Assembly: GCA_905250025.1 (NCBI GenBank)
Contig: CAJNOJ010000093.1
Coordinates: forward strand, 186,001-250,000
Direction: 5' to 3'
Origin: Adineta ricciae
Lineage: Eukaryota; Rotifera; Eurotatoria; Adinetida; Adinetidae
DNA length: 64,000 nucleotides
This document shows positions 12,801-25,000 of this stretch, one piece after another. The notes under the pieces were generated by a model. The model was given only the letters and a program-made list of their open reading frames with translations, did no database searches and had not been told where the DNA came from. The first letter of the stretch is position 1, and every line of letters starts with the position of its first letter. The translations under genes and the position numbers were made by a program.

Positions 12801-15800
12801 AACGATGTACTTCACTTTTTAGCGCTTCATTCGTGTCTTGTAATGCTTGATAATGAAAGGGATCGATAGAAGCTGCTGCTGAAGAATTAGTTCTCGAGCG
12901 GCCACTTGCTGTTGTTGCTGTTGTCGGATATTGTTGCTGTTGTTCCGTGACATTCGTCGTTGTATTCGCTGCTGATGATGGCTAAACAGAAACGGAACAT
13001 GTGAATAACGAGACACTTTCGATGACGATTCGCAATGAAATGTCCGTTTGGCAAACCTGTGACAATGTTTGTTGTAAATTCTGTTTTGATGACTTCACAT
13101 CGCGAATAAAACCGGTAAAACGCGGCGATGATGAGCTGGTCATAATTGTTTTCGATAGTTTTTCTTTATTTTATGTTTAAGAGAATCAATCTCTACTTTC
13201 TCTATTCTCTAACTAATGCTTTATTCTTGTGGTTCAGCTAAGTTTGATACTACCACATCTACATACATACATACACGCACACGCGAGCGTAAATAACTAA
13301 TATGATTATCTCTGAGAAAGAGAGGAGTCTTCTGCAACCGGTAGTGGTGTGGTAAAAAAATATTCCCGTTTTTTTTTCTCGTTCTCTCTCACACTCTCTT
13401 TTGCAACGACAAGAGGAAAAAACTGATGAAGAAAAAGCAAAAAAAAAGTGGGAAACAGAACAGAAACTTAACGAGAGAAATAGTCACAAGAAGCAAAAAG
13501 AGGAATGTTCATCGACCGAACGAGGCCTCGCTCTAGCGCGCGTGCCGATGAAGATGTCTTTCTATTTGCACTTTTTTCCTTCTTCTCTCTTTCTCACATG
13601 TCTTTCTCACAATACATGGAAGATTAGAATGACTGATGAAAAGCAAGAGAATAGAGAAAAACGAGAATGAAAGAGAGAGAGAGAAACTATCGAAGTGATT
13701 CGATAAATAAGAAAGTTTTCTTTTCAATATGCACATGAAAAAAATCTTGTGTTCTCTCCTTCCAGTTTCTTTCATCAAGGAAATGGATCGAACAACAATA
13801 AGAAGACGTCTGTCTACCTAAGAGACAGTCAATAATGTGGAAAGAAAGGCAGTTTCCGTCATCTTTCAATGGGATGCTCGAAGACTTACGCCTATATTTG
13901 CTGTCGAGTTCAATGCTGATGTTGTTCTTGAAGCCAAAAGACGTCGTTCAAGATGAAGTTTTTCAATATTTATCTGTCGTAATGCTATACCAAGATGATT
14001 TGCCTAGGAAAAGAAAAAAACACAAATATTCATAGGAATTACGCGACGATGTTTGTTTGGTTATCCATTACTGTCGATAATTCTTGCAGTTGAATACTTA
14101 ATTGTTTGATTTCATCATTTTTTTTCTTCAATAACTTCTGATATTCGATAGCATCTTTACTGGCTTGCTTTGCTAATGCTCGTTTGATTAATTCTTTATC
14201 GTGATCTTTCTAAAAAAGATGGTAATCATTATGATTTCAAATCTTTGCATCCGCTTTCTCAATCAGTTACTGGTTGCTCCTGTTTAAGGACTTCCAATGT
14301 TCGTTCGAATCGTTTGACACGATCGTGTAATTCAACGAGATCCTGTTGTGAAGACTGTTTTTGTTCATCATGAAGATGTTGGTTCTAAGTTCGATAGAGA
14401 ACAAAGGAGAATATTAAATTAACTTGAAAAAATGGTATAAGAAAAAAAAAAAGAACACGAGAAGAATGAAAAATCCCTGTAGATCATAAGTTGCCGCTCG
14501 TCCCTAAAGTCATCAACAATCGTCACTTGAGAAAAATTCATTTTCATCGAGTGAAAAATCGATCGCACCACATGAATTAATCCCTTGCACGATTTTTACT
14601 AAACGACGTTTCGTTCGTTTATATATTTCGAGTAAAAATGGCAAAACCCTGATAAGAATTCTAGGAAAGTAAAACAATGCTTATTTAAAATAATACACGC
14701 TAGTTTAAATAGAAATGAAGAGTACAAAAACAACATAGAAATTTCACATCGTTATCGAGATGAAAAAAAAATTCCACAATAAAATGACTGCCTAGTCGCT
14801 AGATGCTTGTTTTAGATAAGCAATTAGATCCTTTCGTTCCTCATCCTTTTTCAAACCAGCGAAAATCATTTTTGTCCCTGGAATGTATTTCTTGGGATCT
14901 TTTAGATAGATCCAAAGAGTATCACCACCCCAAGTGATATTCTTGTTTTTGTTAGCATCACTGTAATTAAAGCCAGGAACTGAACCAGTGTGTCGACCAA
15001 ACAAACCGTGTAGATTTGGTCCTTGTTTATTACCGCCATCTTTTTCAGCAGTATGACATTGAGAACATTTCGTTTTGAATAGTTTTGCACCCTTTTCAGG
15101 ATCACCACCTTCCCATTCACCACCACCACCACCAGACGCTTCTTTCTTATCTCCACCTTTGTCACCACCGCCCGATTTGGCATCGCCTCCCTTATCGCCG
15201 CCTTTGGCACTACCTTTATCAGCTCCACCCGAAGCTCCTCCTTTGTCACCACTATTCTTGGCACCACCTTTGTCTCCACCTTTATCAGCACCACTTGACG
15301 CTGCTCCACCTTTATTTCCGCCTTTATCTCCACCGCCTGCTTTGGGAGCACCTCCAGCATCGTTTTTATTTGCTTTATTTTCTTTGTCAGCTGGTTTTGA
15401 TCCACCACCATCACCACCGCTCGATTTTCCACCGCCTTGTTTAGCTTCGTCTCCAGCCATTACCTTAACGTTGAGTTTACCAAGTTAAGTTATAATTTAT
15501 GTTTTGAGGACGTATGCGTTGTACGCGAATACTTTATGTTTGTCGAGATACGAATGGACGAAAAAAAGAAAAAAAAATAAGGGCGAGGCAAGGATTGTAG
15601 TAAAGCGAAAAAAACAAACGTTGACGAATCGATCAAGGGCATTAACTCAAATGAGTCATACGGGATATAGTATATGAGAGAGGACGTGCTAAGGCAACTT
15701 ATACATATCATGGCGGATCATGCGCGTATGTACACGTGATAGAATGAAACTCGTCTTCTGTAACTTACCGTAGAAATAACCAAATCAGGATCACTACTTC

Positions 15801-16690
15801 GTAATATTTGTACTGGTGCAATTTTCTTACTGGCAGTTTCATTATTATCATGAACAGTCTCTGGCACTGACCACGTTTTTAATTGTTCGATGTCATATGA
15901 TTGTTCAGCGATACGTTGATCACGTAAAAGTAACTGCCGTTGTAAATAGGAGACAAGATCTTTCTGATCTTCTTTACAAAACACATTGAGTTCATGTTCG
16001 TATTGAAGACGAAGTTTAGTAATCTTCGCTGATTTATCGAGATCAGATTTAGATTTCGCCTGCAACGAGATAACGTAAATAAAACAATTTTAAAGAATAA
16101 TATTAATTTCACAAGGTAAAATTCTATTTATTTTGAGTACATGTACACCTGCCGAAGGCAAAGAAAAACATAGAAAATCACTTTCCTCTCATTTAGGCAA
16201 TAAAAACAGATGAATCATTTTGGTTGGGCACATCTAATGACATATAGACACAAGACAAAATACGTACTTAACAATCAAATAATATGTCGCTTTTCTCGTA
16301 GAGTGAAGAAACTATTTTAGTTAATACTTTCATGTGCAAACTTACTTTATATAAAGTTTCCAACTGTGTCTTCGCTTGCTTCAACGCGACTAATTCACGT
16401 TTGAGTTTGTCAATTGTGTTAACTAGAGCTTCACTTGAATCCTCTGGTTCGACGGAATCCGTTTGATCATGAACATTCTGAGCCAATGTGTTGATTGTTG
16501 TTTGACGAGAAGAACCATGTGATATGGATGAAACAGTTTCCAACTCGGATCCTGATGATGCGGCCGAAGATGATGAATGTGTTGATGGTGTGCAACCAGT
16601 AACGGTCTGAGTCGGGGTTAGATGATTGAGAAGCGTTGTGGTCAACGAGCTTGTTTTCATCATCTCAATGATTGATTCGCAATAATTCAA
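6823..16690 (-). CDS. RIMBP: RIM-binding protein (RIM-BP / TSPOAP1 / RIMBP2 family)
   Basis: An active-zone scaffold that links RIM to voltage-gated Ca channels. Body exons: 13143-13057, 12981-12757, 12531-11842, 11539-11477, 11348-11268, 11124-10897, 10841-10791, 10735-10256, 10202-10061, 10008-9916, 9850-9785, 9728-9162, 9106-8763, 8703-8440, 8380-7553, 7493-7322, 7268-6913, 6843-6823 (1585 residues, in frame). Order: coiled coil; SH3-I ([11 protein letters not shown]...DEDGFYDG...GLIPSNLVE); three FN3 repeats, the second with [18 protein letters not shown]; a Pro-rich linker; SH3-II ([16 protein letters not shown]); SH3-III ([15 protein letters not shown]...GLVPSNFL). This order is diagnostic. 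Upstream in-phase coiled-coil exons 16690-16346, 16059-15769, 14384-14271, 14209-14072 and 14003-13890 resemble the TSPOAP1 N-terminal coiled coil (RALAKQ...[12 protein letters not shown]). A long isoform that skips the 13143 exon would be about 1890 residues. Joining the two halves is an inference; the body is secure. Confidence 0.88.
13057..13889 (-). promoter_or_regulatory. Probable internal promoter and alternative first exon of RIM-BP
   Basis: The exon at 13143-13057 begins with ATG in an AAACAATT context and has no polypyrimidine-AG acceptor directly upstream, so it looks like a true first exon rather than an internal one. The 740 nt upstream of it are low complexity, with TC-rich and GA-rich runs, a TACA repeat at about 13261-13277, and a small CpG-richer patch near 13525-13550. 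A GTAAGT donor at 13889 ends the last upstream coiled-coil exon in phase 0, compatible with the exon at 12981. This suggests two transcripts, long and short. Confidence 0.45.
14792..15460 (-). CDS. CYCS: Cytochrome c with long Gly/Lys/Asp-rich N-terminal extension, nested in a RIM-BP intron
   Basis: Mitochondrial intermembrane-space electron carrier. The single exon encodes 222 residues. Residues 117-222 are a full eukaryotic cytochrome c: [10 protein letters not shown], heme motif CSQCH at 132-136 (both Cys and the axial His present), [20 protein letters not shown] with axial Met198, and a C-terminal DLIAYLKQ helix. Residues 1-116 are a low-complexity repeat of GGDKGG/ADKGG units. The extension cannot be removed by choosing another start: no Met lies between M1 and M198, and an in-frame TAA sits 27 nt upstream of M1. 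Normal animal cytochrome c is about 104-110 residues with no extension. The gene lies on the same strand inside the intron between RIM-BP exons ending at 15769 and starting at 14384, and is intronless in an intron-rich neighbourhood, which suggests a retrocopy origin. Confidence 0.93.
   Translation of the reverse strand: MAGDEAKQGGGKSSGGDGGGSKPADKENKANKNDAGGAPKAGGGDKGGNKGGAASSGADKGGDKGGAKNSGDKGGASGGADKGSAKGGDKGGDAKSGGGDKGGDKKEASGGGGGEWEGGDPEKGAKLFKTKCSQCHTAEKDGGNKQGPNLHGLFGRHTGSVPGFNYSDANKNKNITWGGDTLWIYLKDPKKYIPGTKMIFAGLKKDEERKDLIAYLKQASSD
15461..15768 (-). promoter_or_regulatory. Upstream region of cytochrome c inside the host intron
   Basis: About 300 nt between the RIM-BP donor (GTAAGT at 15768) and the cytochrome c start. 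It should carry the promoter and 5' UTR of the nested gene. No clear acceptor was found close to the ATG. The open frame at 15490-15711 has no recognisable features. Confidence 0.35.
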
Positions 16691-17826
16691 TCATTTTCAT
16701 ACGCAGATATGTTGCACATTGACTATACAACGAACAAGAAGAAAGACAAAATGGGAGAGAACACGGTCTGTCAGAAAATTCATTCATATACATGTACTTC
16801 GTGGTTGAATGAAAAAAAAAAGGCAAGGAAGAACGAAATCGATGGAGGCGAGAAGCGAAGCAATCGATCAGGTCCGATGTTAAAAAGAGAAGCGTAACTG
16901 AAAGAAACAGAGAAAATGAGAGATTCACCTTTGAAACATGTTCCGAAAGGAAGACGGCATGATCATGAATAGCTACTATTTTCAATTCACGGAGGTTTAT
17001 TATAAAAGAAGAGGAAAAACAAGACTATCCTGGTCTATAATATACACTAGTTACGTGAAAGAACAAAAGGAAACGGCGGGTGGTATATTTTGTGTGTATG
17101 GATTCATACAATTTATTAAAGAAAATGAAACCTGATTTGACTAATGACTTGCCAACGAAATATAATAAAGCAAACGATTATAAAACAAATATTAAAACAA
17201 CACTTGAATAAAGTTTATTGGTATGACAATAGAAGGTCGTTACCTTGAATCGTCTCTTCTATGAGAAAATCAAGCGGAGGACATAAAATATGTATGTGAA
17301 TAGATGCGATCAGTGAAATTGATATCAAATCGAATTTTTTCCTATTTGCCTCATATGTCTATAACGAACTGTAAGTGCCGTTATTTTTCAATCAGAGAAT
17401 ATTGATGTTCATTTCTGTAAACCTGAAGTACGACGGTGTATGTACAGCGAAATCGAATTTCAAGTGTCATTAGATGCAAGAACAAGCGCTGAACTTGTAC
17501 GTATGACATACTTGAAATGAAGTGTCTCAGGAAAGGAAGACTGGAATTTTGAGTAAGAAAAAGGCGAACTCACTGATCGGCATTTTCATGCTTCGAAGGG
17601 AAGAATGTCAAATTGTAGACGGAATGTTCACTCGAGTAGAAAATATCCCAGACATGATCTCGTTTTAAAGTGATTCAATTTTCTTTTCCATTTGATAAAG
17701 AAAAACGGCGCTACTACGCCAACTAATTAAATTGAACTGTCAGATCGAATAAACATTTCGAAAGAAATTGAATACATTACCTACCGTCTCTGTTCTCCCT
17801 TTATAAACTCGTTTCATAATGAAAAT
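16691..17826. other. Divergent intergenic region
   Basis: About 1.1 kb between the minus-strand RIM-BP 5' end and the plus-strand coiled-coil gene, so it should contain both promoters. A TATA-like TTTATAAA lies near 17801-17808, about 20 nt before the plus-strand ATG. Short open frames here show no recognisable motif. Confidence 0.4.
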
Positions 17827-18303
17827 ATGACGGATGGGGTCATTAGTCGTTCAATTTCGACTGATAGTAACGCAATCCTGTCAAATTCATCAAGTTTAAT
17901 CACACGAACAACAATACGCGAAGCGAATAACCACCTACAAATGTTGTACATACGTAATCAAGAACTCGAACAATTGATACATGAACAAAAAGAAGAAATT
18001 CAACAAAGAAATTTCGAATACAGTAAACTATATCGAGCTAATCAGCTCTTAGAACAACATTGCCAACAATTACAAGCCTTACTTGATGATCGAACTCAAC
18101 GTTTGTATTCGTACGAACGAAAAGAAGTTCTCTTTCAACAAATAATCGAATTCAAACCAACTCTCGAGTCGTTAGTAAGAATGTTAAATACATTCGAGCA
18201 ATCGTCGTCATTATTGCTCGGTTCAATCAATAATAAACCATTAGAATTTGTCCAAGCAGCGAACAGAAAAATTCCTCCCGAGATCTATTTGTCAGATTTG
18301 TAG
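17827..18303 (+). CDS. Small coiled-coil protein of unknown function
   Basis: A single-exon frame of 158 residues starting at ATG 17827. The first 35 residues are Ser/Thr-rich. Residues about 38-100 form a strong coiled coil with heptad-like Leu/Gln/Glu spacing (LYIRNQELEQLIHEQKEEI and LLEQHCQQLQALLDDRTQRL). The tail is mixed and ends IYLSDL. I do not recognise the family. A TATA-like element sits just upstream, and the length and amphipathic regularity argue for a real gene, but there are no introns to confirm the frame. Confidence 0.6.
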   Translation: MTDGVISRSISTDSNAILSNSSSLITRTTIREANNHLQMLYIRNQELEQLIHEQKEEIQQRNFEYSKLYRANQLLEQHCQQLQALLDDRTQRLYSYERKEVLFQQIIEFKPTLESLVRMLNTFEQSSSLLLGSINNKPLEFVQAANRKIPPEIYLSDL

Positions 18304-19096
18304 GTCATTTCCTCAGTAGATTTTTGTCAAGTGTTAATATTGTGCATGCTAATGAAGAAGTACATGTGGTCTGATTTATTTTTTCTTAATTATATCAAAA
18401 TACATACAACTCAATTGCAAGGTTTCATCATAAATTCTCCTTATATTTGCTTTTAAACTTTAATTTCTTTCATTCGTTCTCGTTTTTTTCTTTTCCGTAC
18501 GAAGTGATATTCGTATTATCTTCAGTTCTTTCTTTCTTTTTTTTTTATCAATAATATCATTCTGACTGTATATATAACAAAAAAGGACCGCCGAACAAGA
18601 AGAAGTACATAATGGAGGAAAGAGAAAAAGAAAACTGAAGGCCGAACATGAGTATGCGAGGTTCTAGAGAATTATACTTGAAAAAAAAACGAAGAACGAA
18701 AGAGATACGTTGTTTATCCATTTGCTGATCATTGAAAAGTGGAGCTCAGTCAATAAGAATAATAAATACACGAAACACTGTTCACACATTTCGTTGCTCG
18801 ACAAAATTCAAACAAAAAAAAAAGAAACGATTGTATATACAAACAAGAAGAGAGTGAGAAAGAGAAGAAAAAAGAGAAAGATTGAATCAACGCATCAGAA
18901 AATTTTCAAGACTTTTGTTTTGATTTAACTTGGCGTGCGCATATGTGTGTGTGTGTATGAGATAGATAGACACAAATCGATATCACATATACTCTTCGAG
19001 TTCCAAGAACAAACGAGTTGAGATCGAATACTGAAGGTGATGGCAACATTATTTATAAGATAAAAAAAAACGAGAAACAAACAACAAGAAAGACTT
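18304..19096. other. Convergent intergenic region with simple repeats
   Basis: About 790 bases between the coiled-coil gene and the Mint stop codon. It is AT-rich with poly-A and poly-T stretches, a (TG)n tract at about 18943-18957 and a short GATA repeat following it. No supported gene was seen; the open frame 18710-18928 is lysine-rich low complexity and probably non-coding. Confidence 0.5.
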
Positions 19097-22000
19097 TTAT
19101 ATATAAATTGGATTTTCCTGTCCAGTTAAGAGACGATACATTTGGGTCGGCATGGTTTTCATTCGAAGCTAGAAAAGTGAAACGAATATAAGAGTGTGCA
19201 GATGGCAAATCACTTACTTCACCGATGGAATTTGAAAGCATACTAACGATTCTTTCATGCGGGGTTGCGACAACGCTATTTCCGTTTATTTCAATAATTC
19301 GATGGCCAACACGGACACCACCACGTTCGGCGATACCGCCGCGAAGTAAACTACAAATCTAGGAAAGATACAAACACGCTTTACTCTACTTGATGCCGAT
19401 TATTAAGGACTTACGATGCCATTCTGTACACTAAAGCCGAGCTAGATTGAAAAGAAAAGAAGTTTTTCAACTGAGGTTCTTTGTCTGATAAAAATTCTTA
19501 CCTGATATTTTGTATCTGGTCGCCGGATGAGTACTTCAACAACTGGTGGACAAGGAACAACGACTAATCGTACAGTTGTTAAATGTTTGACACTCTAAAT
19601 AGAATTTTTCATCAATAGACCTATTTTGATAGCGAACTGAAATACTTTAATCTGTGCTTGACAAGAAGACAAAGGTAATCCAACTAAACTAATTCCATTA
19701 ACCGATATGATCTGATCCCCGATATTCAAATGTCCACCTCTAATCAAAACAAAAACAGAACACACGTAGAAAACGCGTTTTCTTTCGACAGGATAAACCT
19801 ACCTTGCCGCTGGTCCAGTTGGCATCATATTAGCGATAACAACGGTTGGTAACATCGAACCCCAACCACTTTCAACAATCACTATACCGAGTGGTTCATT
19901 TTTTGCTTTAGGAACGATCACCTATAAGATGACGAAGAATTTCATCGAAGATCACGCCATGAGGAAGAATTGATTTACTTCTTTTTGACACTCTTTTTTC
20001 GAAAATCGATCTAGTTCTTCACTACCAATTTCTTGTTGATTTAATACTTCTTGATAATCAATATCACGTGTAAGACTTGGATCATCGATACCATTCGCTT
20101 TTAAAAATTCAACATATGCGACTTGAAATGCTTGACCGATCGAATGAGCAATTGGTTGAGCCTTTTCAAAATGAAGACATTGATGTCAATTTCACCGATC
20201 GATTCTCTTTTCAACAATAAACTCACTTCTTCGGATTCAAACACATGACAAATCATCTTTTGATTGACGGAGACAACACGACGGGTGGCTGATTCATTTG
20301 AATCATCATTTCCATTAATATTATCATCTGTATGTTGAAGATAACGGCGTTTAGCCATTAGCACAACAAGATCACCGATATCAGCTAAAATAAACAACAA
20401 TTCAATGCACGAATCTCCATATCTTTTCCGTACATACCAATATAAGATATTGATCTCAACGAATGATCCATCAGAATATCTTGTAAATCAGTATTTAGGA
20501 CCATAATTTTCTCGGTAGAAATAAATAGATCGACTTCAACCGATGGTTGACTTTCGCCTTGCGGTGCTTTGATTCGGCCAACAGCTTCTTGAGCTTGCAT
20601 CATCCTTGACGCTTTTGTTGGATTTCCTTCGACGAGGAGTTGCGTTGAACCGAGATAACGACAACGGAATAGAACGCCTTCGATTAATACTGATGAGTTT
20701 TCTGGATGAGCAATTGATTGAGTGAGAGCTAAAACAAAAAAATGATATTTATCTTCTCATTGACATTGACTTTTCCCAAGTATGAAATGCATCTCAAACA
20801 ATAGGGAAATCTTTTTGAGTATTCACAAAAGCAAAAGAGAAAAACAAAAGACGAAAGGAAGTAATTCGTATTGAATACAAGGAAAACATACTTTCTTGTG
20901 ATTTCGATTTGCTCGCTGGTTTGGACACAGCCTATTTATCAAAGAAATAGATATCGAATAGATTTAGATGTATGACACGTACAGCATCACGAATGGCTTG
21001 GTTTTTCGCATTGATACGATGTTCAACGCCAAGCAGTTTATCAGTTTCTTCATCTGTATCGTAATCTAAACGAAAGATACGAGATTTTTTTCGATAGTTT
21101 TTCGAATGAAAAGAAATCATAAAATCAAATCATGCTTGTTTTCTACCCACAAAATCACAGTTAAAATAAAGGGGGAGAGGAAAAAAAGAACATGCTGCAC
21201 AAACCCTTTTTTCGCACTGGTTTTGGATTAGTATTTCCCTCATCTAAAGTGTCTGTTGGTTAGTGGTGTTAACCTTGATTTGAAAATGAAGAAAAAGAAG
21301 CTATTTTTACCTGCTGGAGCTGTAGATGTTTCTTCCGGTGGATTTTTCGTCCGATTCGAATCGGATGTTGGAGTATTGCCTGGTGGTGTCGAATGATTTG
21401 CTACTACTGGTCGAACGAACGATGACGGAGGAGGTGGACGAATATAAAACGAATTCGACTGAGGTTCGACACCATTCGTATTGATAGATTTAGCAAACTG
21501 GCGTTTGTGCGATGACGTGACCAAGGACGAATGATTTTTATCAAATAGAAAATCACTTTGTGTCGCTTGGTGACGGCCATTTGTTTTGGGTTTCACAGGC
21601 GATGACTGTTGTTGTTCGTCGCCGCTGAGATTTTCCGAATCGGACAGACCATCTTCAAGTATGGGCATACTTGAATTCGTGCCTGATTTTTGACTTTCAA
21701 CGGAAATTATGCTATCGGCATCATTCGTACCAGCACCGTCTGATGAATGATCTGGAGATAATTTCGAGATGTTTTCATTCGTTGACGGATGTGGATGAGA
21801 TGAACGAGTTGTCGATTTCTTTTTCCGATGTCCAGTTGCGATGGAATCGGCAGATTTTGTGGATTCACTACTACCAACAGGAGAGTTTTCACCATGTTCT
21901 CGTGTTGGAGTCGTTAACGATGTTGAGAGACGATCTAAACAGGAATGAAAAATATGAAAATGGGAAATTATAGAAGGATATTCAATATTGAAATATATTA

Positions 22001-25000
22001 GTAGTTAGAACACGAAATGTACAACATTGAGAACGATAAATGGTTTCATTCTCACCAATATCTCCGTTAAATCTAAATTGTTGGCCTAGTGATGTATTAT
22101 CATATAAAGTTACAAATGGAAGCGAAGTGATTTGATTGAGATAGAGATGCGAAAGCATCAATTGTTGTTGTTCAGTTAAGTTTGTCAAAAGCGGATTTAG
22201 ACGAGTTGGAGTCGTTGCATGATTGTTGTTATTATTATTATTATTTACATTATTATGAAATATATCTGTTAATGATTGAGATTCTCTAAATAAAGACGGG
22301 TTGATTGGCGTACCTGACATTGTTGAATGCTCTTGTAACAGGCGTGCTTGTTGTTGTTGTTGTTGTTGAGTATAGTATGCCGATAGACCTTGTGAACCAT
22401 AATGTTGTTCGATTAATAATGGATCATAGGAAGGATAAAACGATGGTAAGCCGTTGGTTGGTGTTGATGTTGTTGGTGGCGGGTAAGGCAAATAAAGTCC
22501 GGGATGTTGATGAGGAAAGGGATAGACGGTAGGAGGCCATGGCTGCTGACCATACGGTGAAATAGTTGGTGCATTTAAGTCAGCAGTGGCTGCTCCGGGA
22601 GGAAGAGTAGGAGATTGAGGATGTGCAGCACGTTGATGATAATAATGATTTCCATTTCGGATAGTATGATGTTGTTGTTGTTGTTGTTGATCTTCATTAG
22701 CAGAATCAGCATTGATCGAATCCGGTGTCATCTCACGTGACGATGATGATGACACATGTTTTTGATTACTAGTCGATGTAATTGGTGTTGTTTCACGTGA
22801 ATGGTGTCCATTCGGAATACTATTTGTTGACGAGGTACTATCGAATAATTGTAGATCGTTTTGAGTTAATTGAGATGGTTTCGTTGTCGTCCGACGAACT
22901 TGCGTGACAATAGTTTCAATATTCTTTTCTAAGGCAGCATCGATACGTTTCTTTCCAGCTGTATTAGCTGTTGCTGAAGAACGATGTTCTTTTAGTGAGG
23001 ATGTCATCGATATAGATTTAGCTAAACCAGGACCGTTATCAGGCGATGATCGATCCGATAGTTGCTGGTTTTCACCTATGATTAGAAAAAAGAAATTCGA
23101 AAAAGTTAGGTATATTGTTGATTGGATTGTTAATCCAATATTTTCTATTGTGTTCTCTAGAGAATATCACATATACTAGAAGATATACTGGTTTTATTTA
23201 GATAAACGAGACGCATGTTTTTGCCCTTTTGCTTTTTTCCTGAGAAACTCAACGATTGTATCGGAATAATTTGAAGTTATTATATTCAATCGAAGTGAGA
23301 GGAAATATGCATATGAATATTGAATAAAGATCTTTTTTTGTCAATATTTTTTCCTCTTTTTTTTTCTTACGGAGTGTATGATGGTTCACAGGAGATGCTC
23401 TATCGTCGTTTTTTGTTGTTATTGCTGTTGTTGTCGCCGATAACGACCCATTATCATCGGGAGTTGTAACGGTTACAGATGATGTCGATGATGATTGTTG
23501 TTGCTGTTGAGGAACATTTTCATCAACCTGTAGAACATAAAAAGGAAGCAGGTGTTTATCCGCGAGCAAATAAATCTTCCTTAGCAATTTTCTTTCTCTT
23601 TTATCTTCTCGTCATTTCCGATGACGATTACCAAACTAAAGTATATCCTATCCTTGAATCAGTAATGGTACTGATGACATTTTGTTCTATGCTAGTTAGT
23701 TATAGCACATCAATTCTCCCATCTCAACGTGTCTGTAGGTGTCTATCATTTTCGTAAAACTCTATAATCATGTCTGCTCGAAAAAAAAAGCAAACAAAAG
23801 CACTGAGGCAATTATGAGAATTACACAGAGCGAAGCCGTTTAGTTTTAGTCATAACAATAGATCGATAGTAAAGTGAGGGAACACTCTTGGGTAGACGGG
23901 GTCGACAACGATCAACATATGCAATTAGAACGATGAGTTGACTGTAGACTTGTTGTATATTCTCTACGTTAGAGAACAGACAAAATTGATCCATACTTTC
24001 AATTACACGTATGTAAAGATCGAGTTCTGTATTCTTCTTCCTGTTGAATTATCGTGCAACTTCATTCTTTCTCGAGAGATGCGTTTTCGTTTTAAAACAA
24101 GCAAACACTCACGTGGCGTTGAGAATGACGATGATGATGGTGATGGTGATGATGTTTTCGACGAGATTTCGCCCCCGTCATAGTAGTAGAACTGGTATTA
24201 TTGGCTGATAAGGAAGGCATATCCTATATTCGTTGACTCATGCGAACAGAGAATATTGCTGCCAGTATTATTATCGTCGTAGTAGAAAAAAAATGGATAG
24301 CAAGTAATATTAGACCGCTGTCTCAATGCCAAAACATATAGTTCGTTTGCTCTATCAATCTCATTTCTCATTTATGCCCATCTCTTCTTTTTCTCAATAG
24401 CTGTTCTTCGTCATCTCTCGTTCTATCTTCTTCCTTCTTCTTTTTCTCTTTATTCTTCCTCGACTTCGTCTTCTTTTCCTATCGCAGTGAGACTATCCTC
24501 TCGCATCTGTCAATACAAAGGATGGCACGACTCTGAGGGAAAGAGAGAGAGAAAGAGAAAGAAAAAAGAACGAAGAGGAAAAAAACTATTCGAAGAAGAC
24601 AACGAAAGCAATGGAAGTTTGAACGCGAGTATGAAGAACAAGTGCTAGAGAAAGAGACAACGACAAGTTAGAGATGGATCAATCAGACGTTGAATTCTTT
24701 TTGCCAATATATATATGCTAAAAAACGATCCTAACTCTCGTCATCATCATCATCATCATCGGACAGAAAGCGATGTCGGCGTGAGAAAAAGAAAGATGGA
24801 AAAAAGGAGAAGAAGCAAAAAAAGACAAAATAAATGACATACGATTAACATAGAAGACCAGCAATATTTTGAACAATCTCGATGACAGACAAGAAGCACA
24901 ACTGACAACGGATGTGAAATATTTCTCTCGTCTCATTGTTATCGATGAGCAACACATTCTCGATAGTTCTTCTTCTTTTTTATATTATTGCCAACGGGCA

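Noticed and set aside
13525..13560. Short GC-richer patch with CGCGCG as a possible CpG island
   Set aside because: Too short for an island; kept only as a minor point in the internal promoter note.
14037..14072. In-frame TAA at 14037 as the end of a separate coiled-coil gene
   Set aside because: Not fully excluded, but a phase-0 GTAATG donor just before it joins to a good coiled-coil exon (14003-13890) and the combined protein matches TSPOAP1 better.
14902..15432. Minus-strand 176-aa Val/Lys-rich frame
   Set aside because: A +1 shadow of the cytochrome c gene; it lacks the CxxCH motif and its composition is an artefact of the repeat.
15075..15488. Plus-strand Pro/Ser-rich open frame of 137 aa and an overlapping His-rich frame
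   Set aside because: Both are antisense shadows of the GGDKGG repeat in the cytochrome c gene (GGN codons read backwards give Pro/His).
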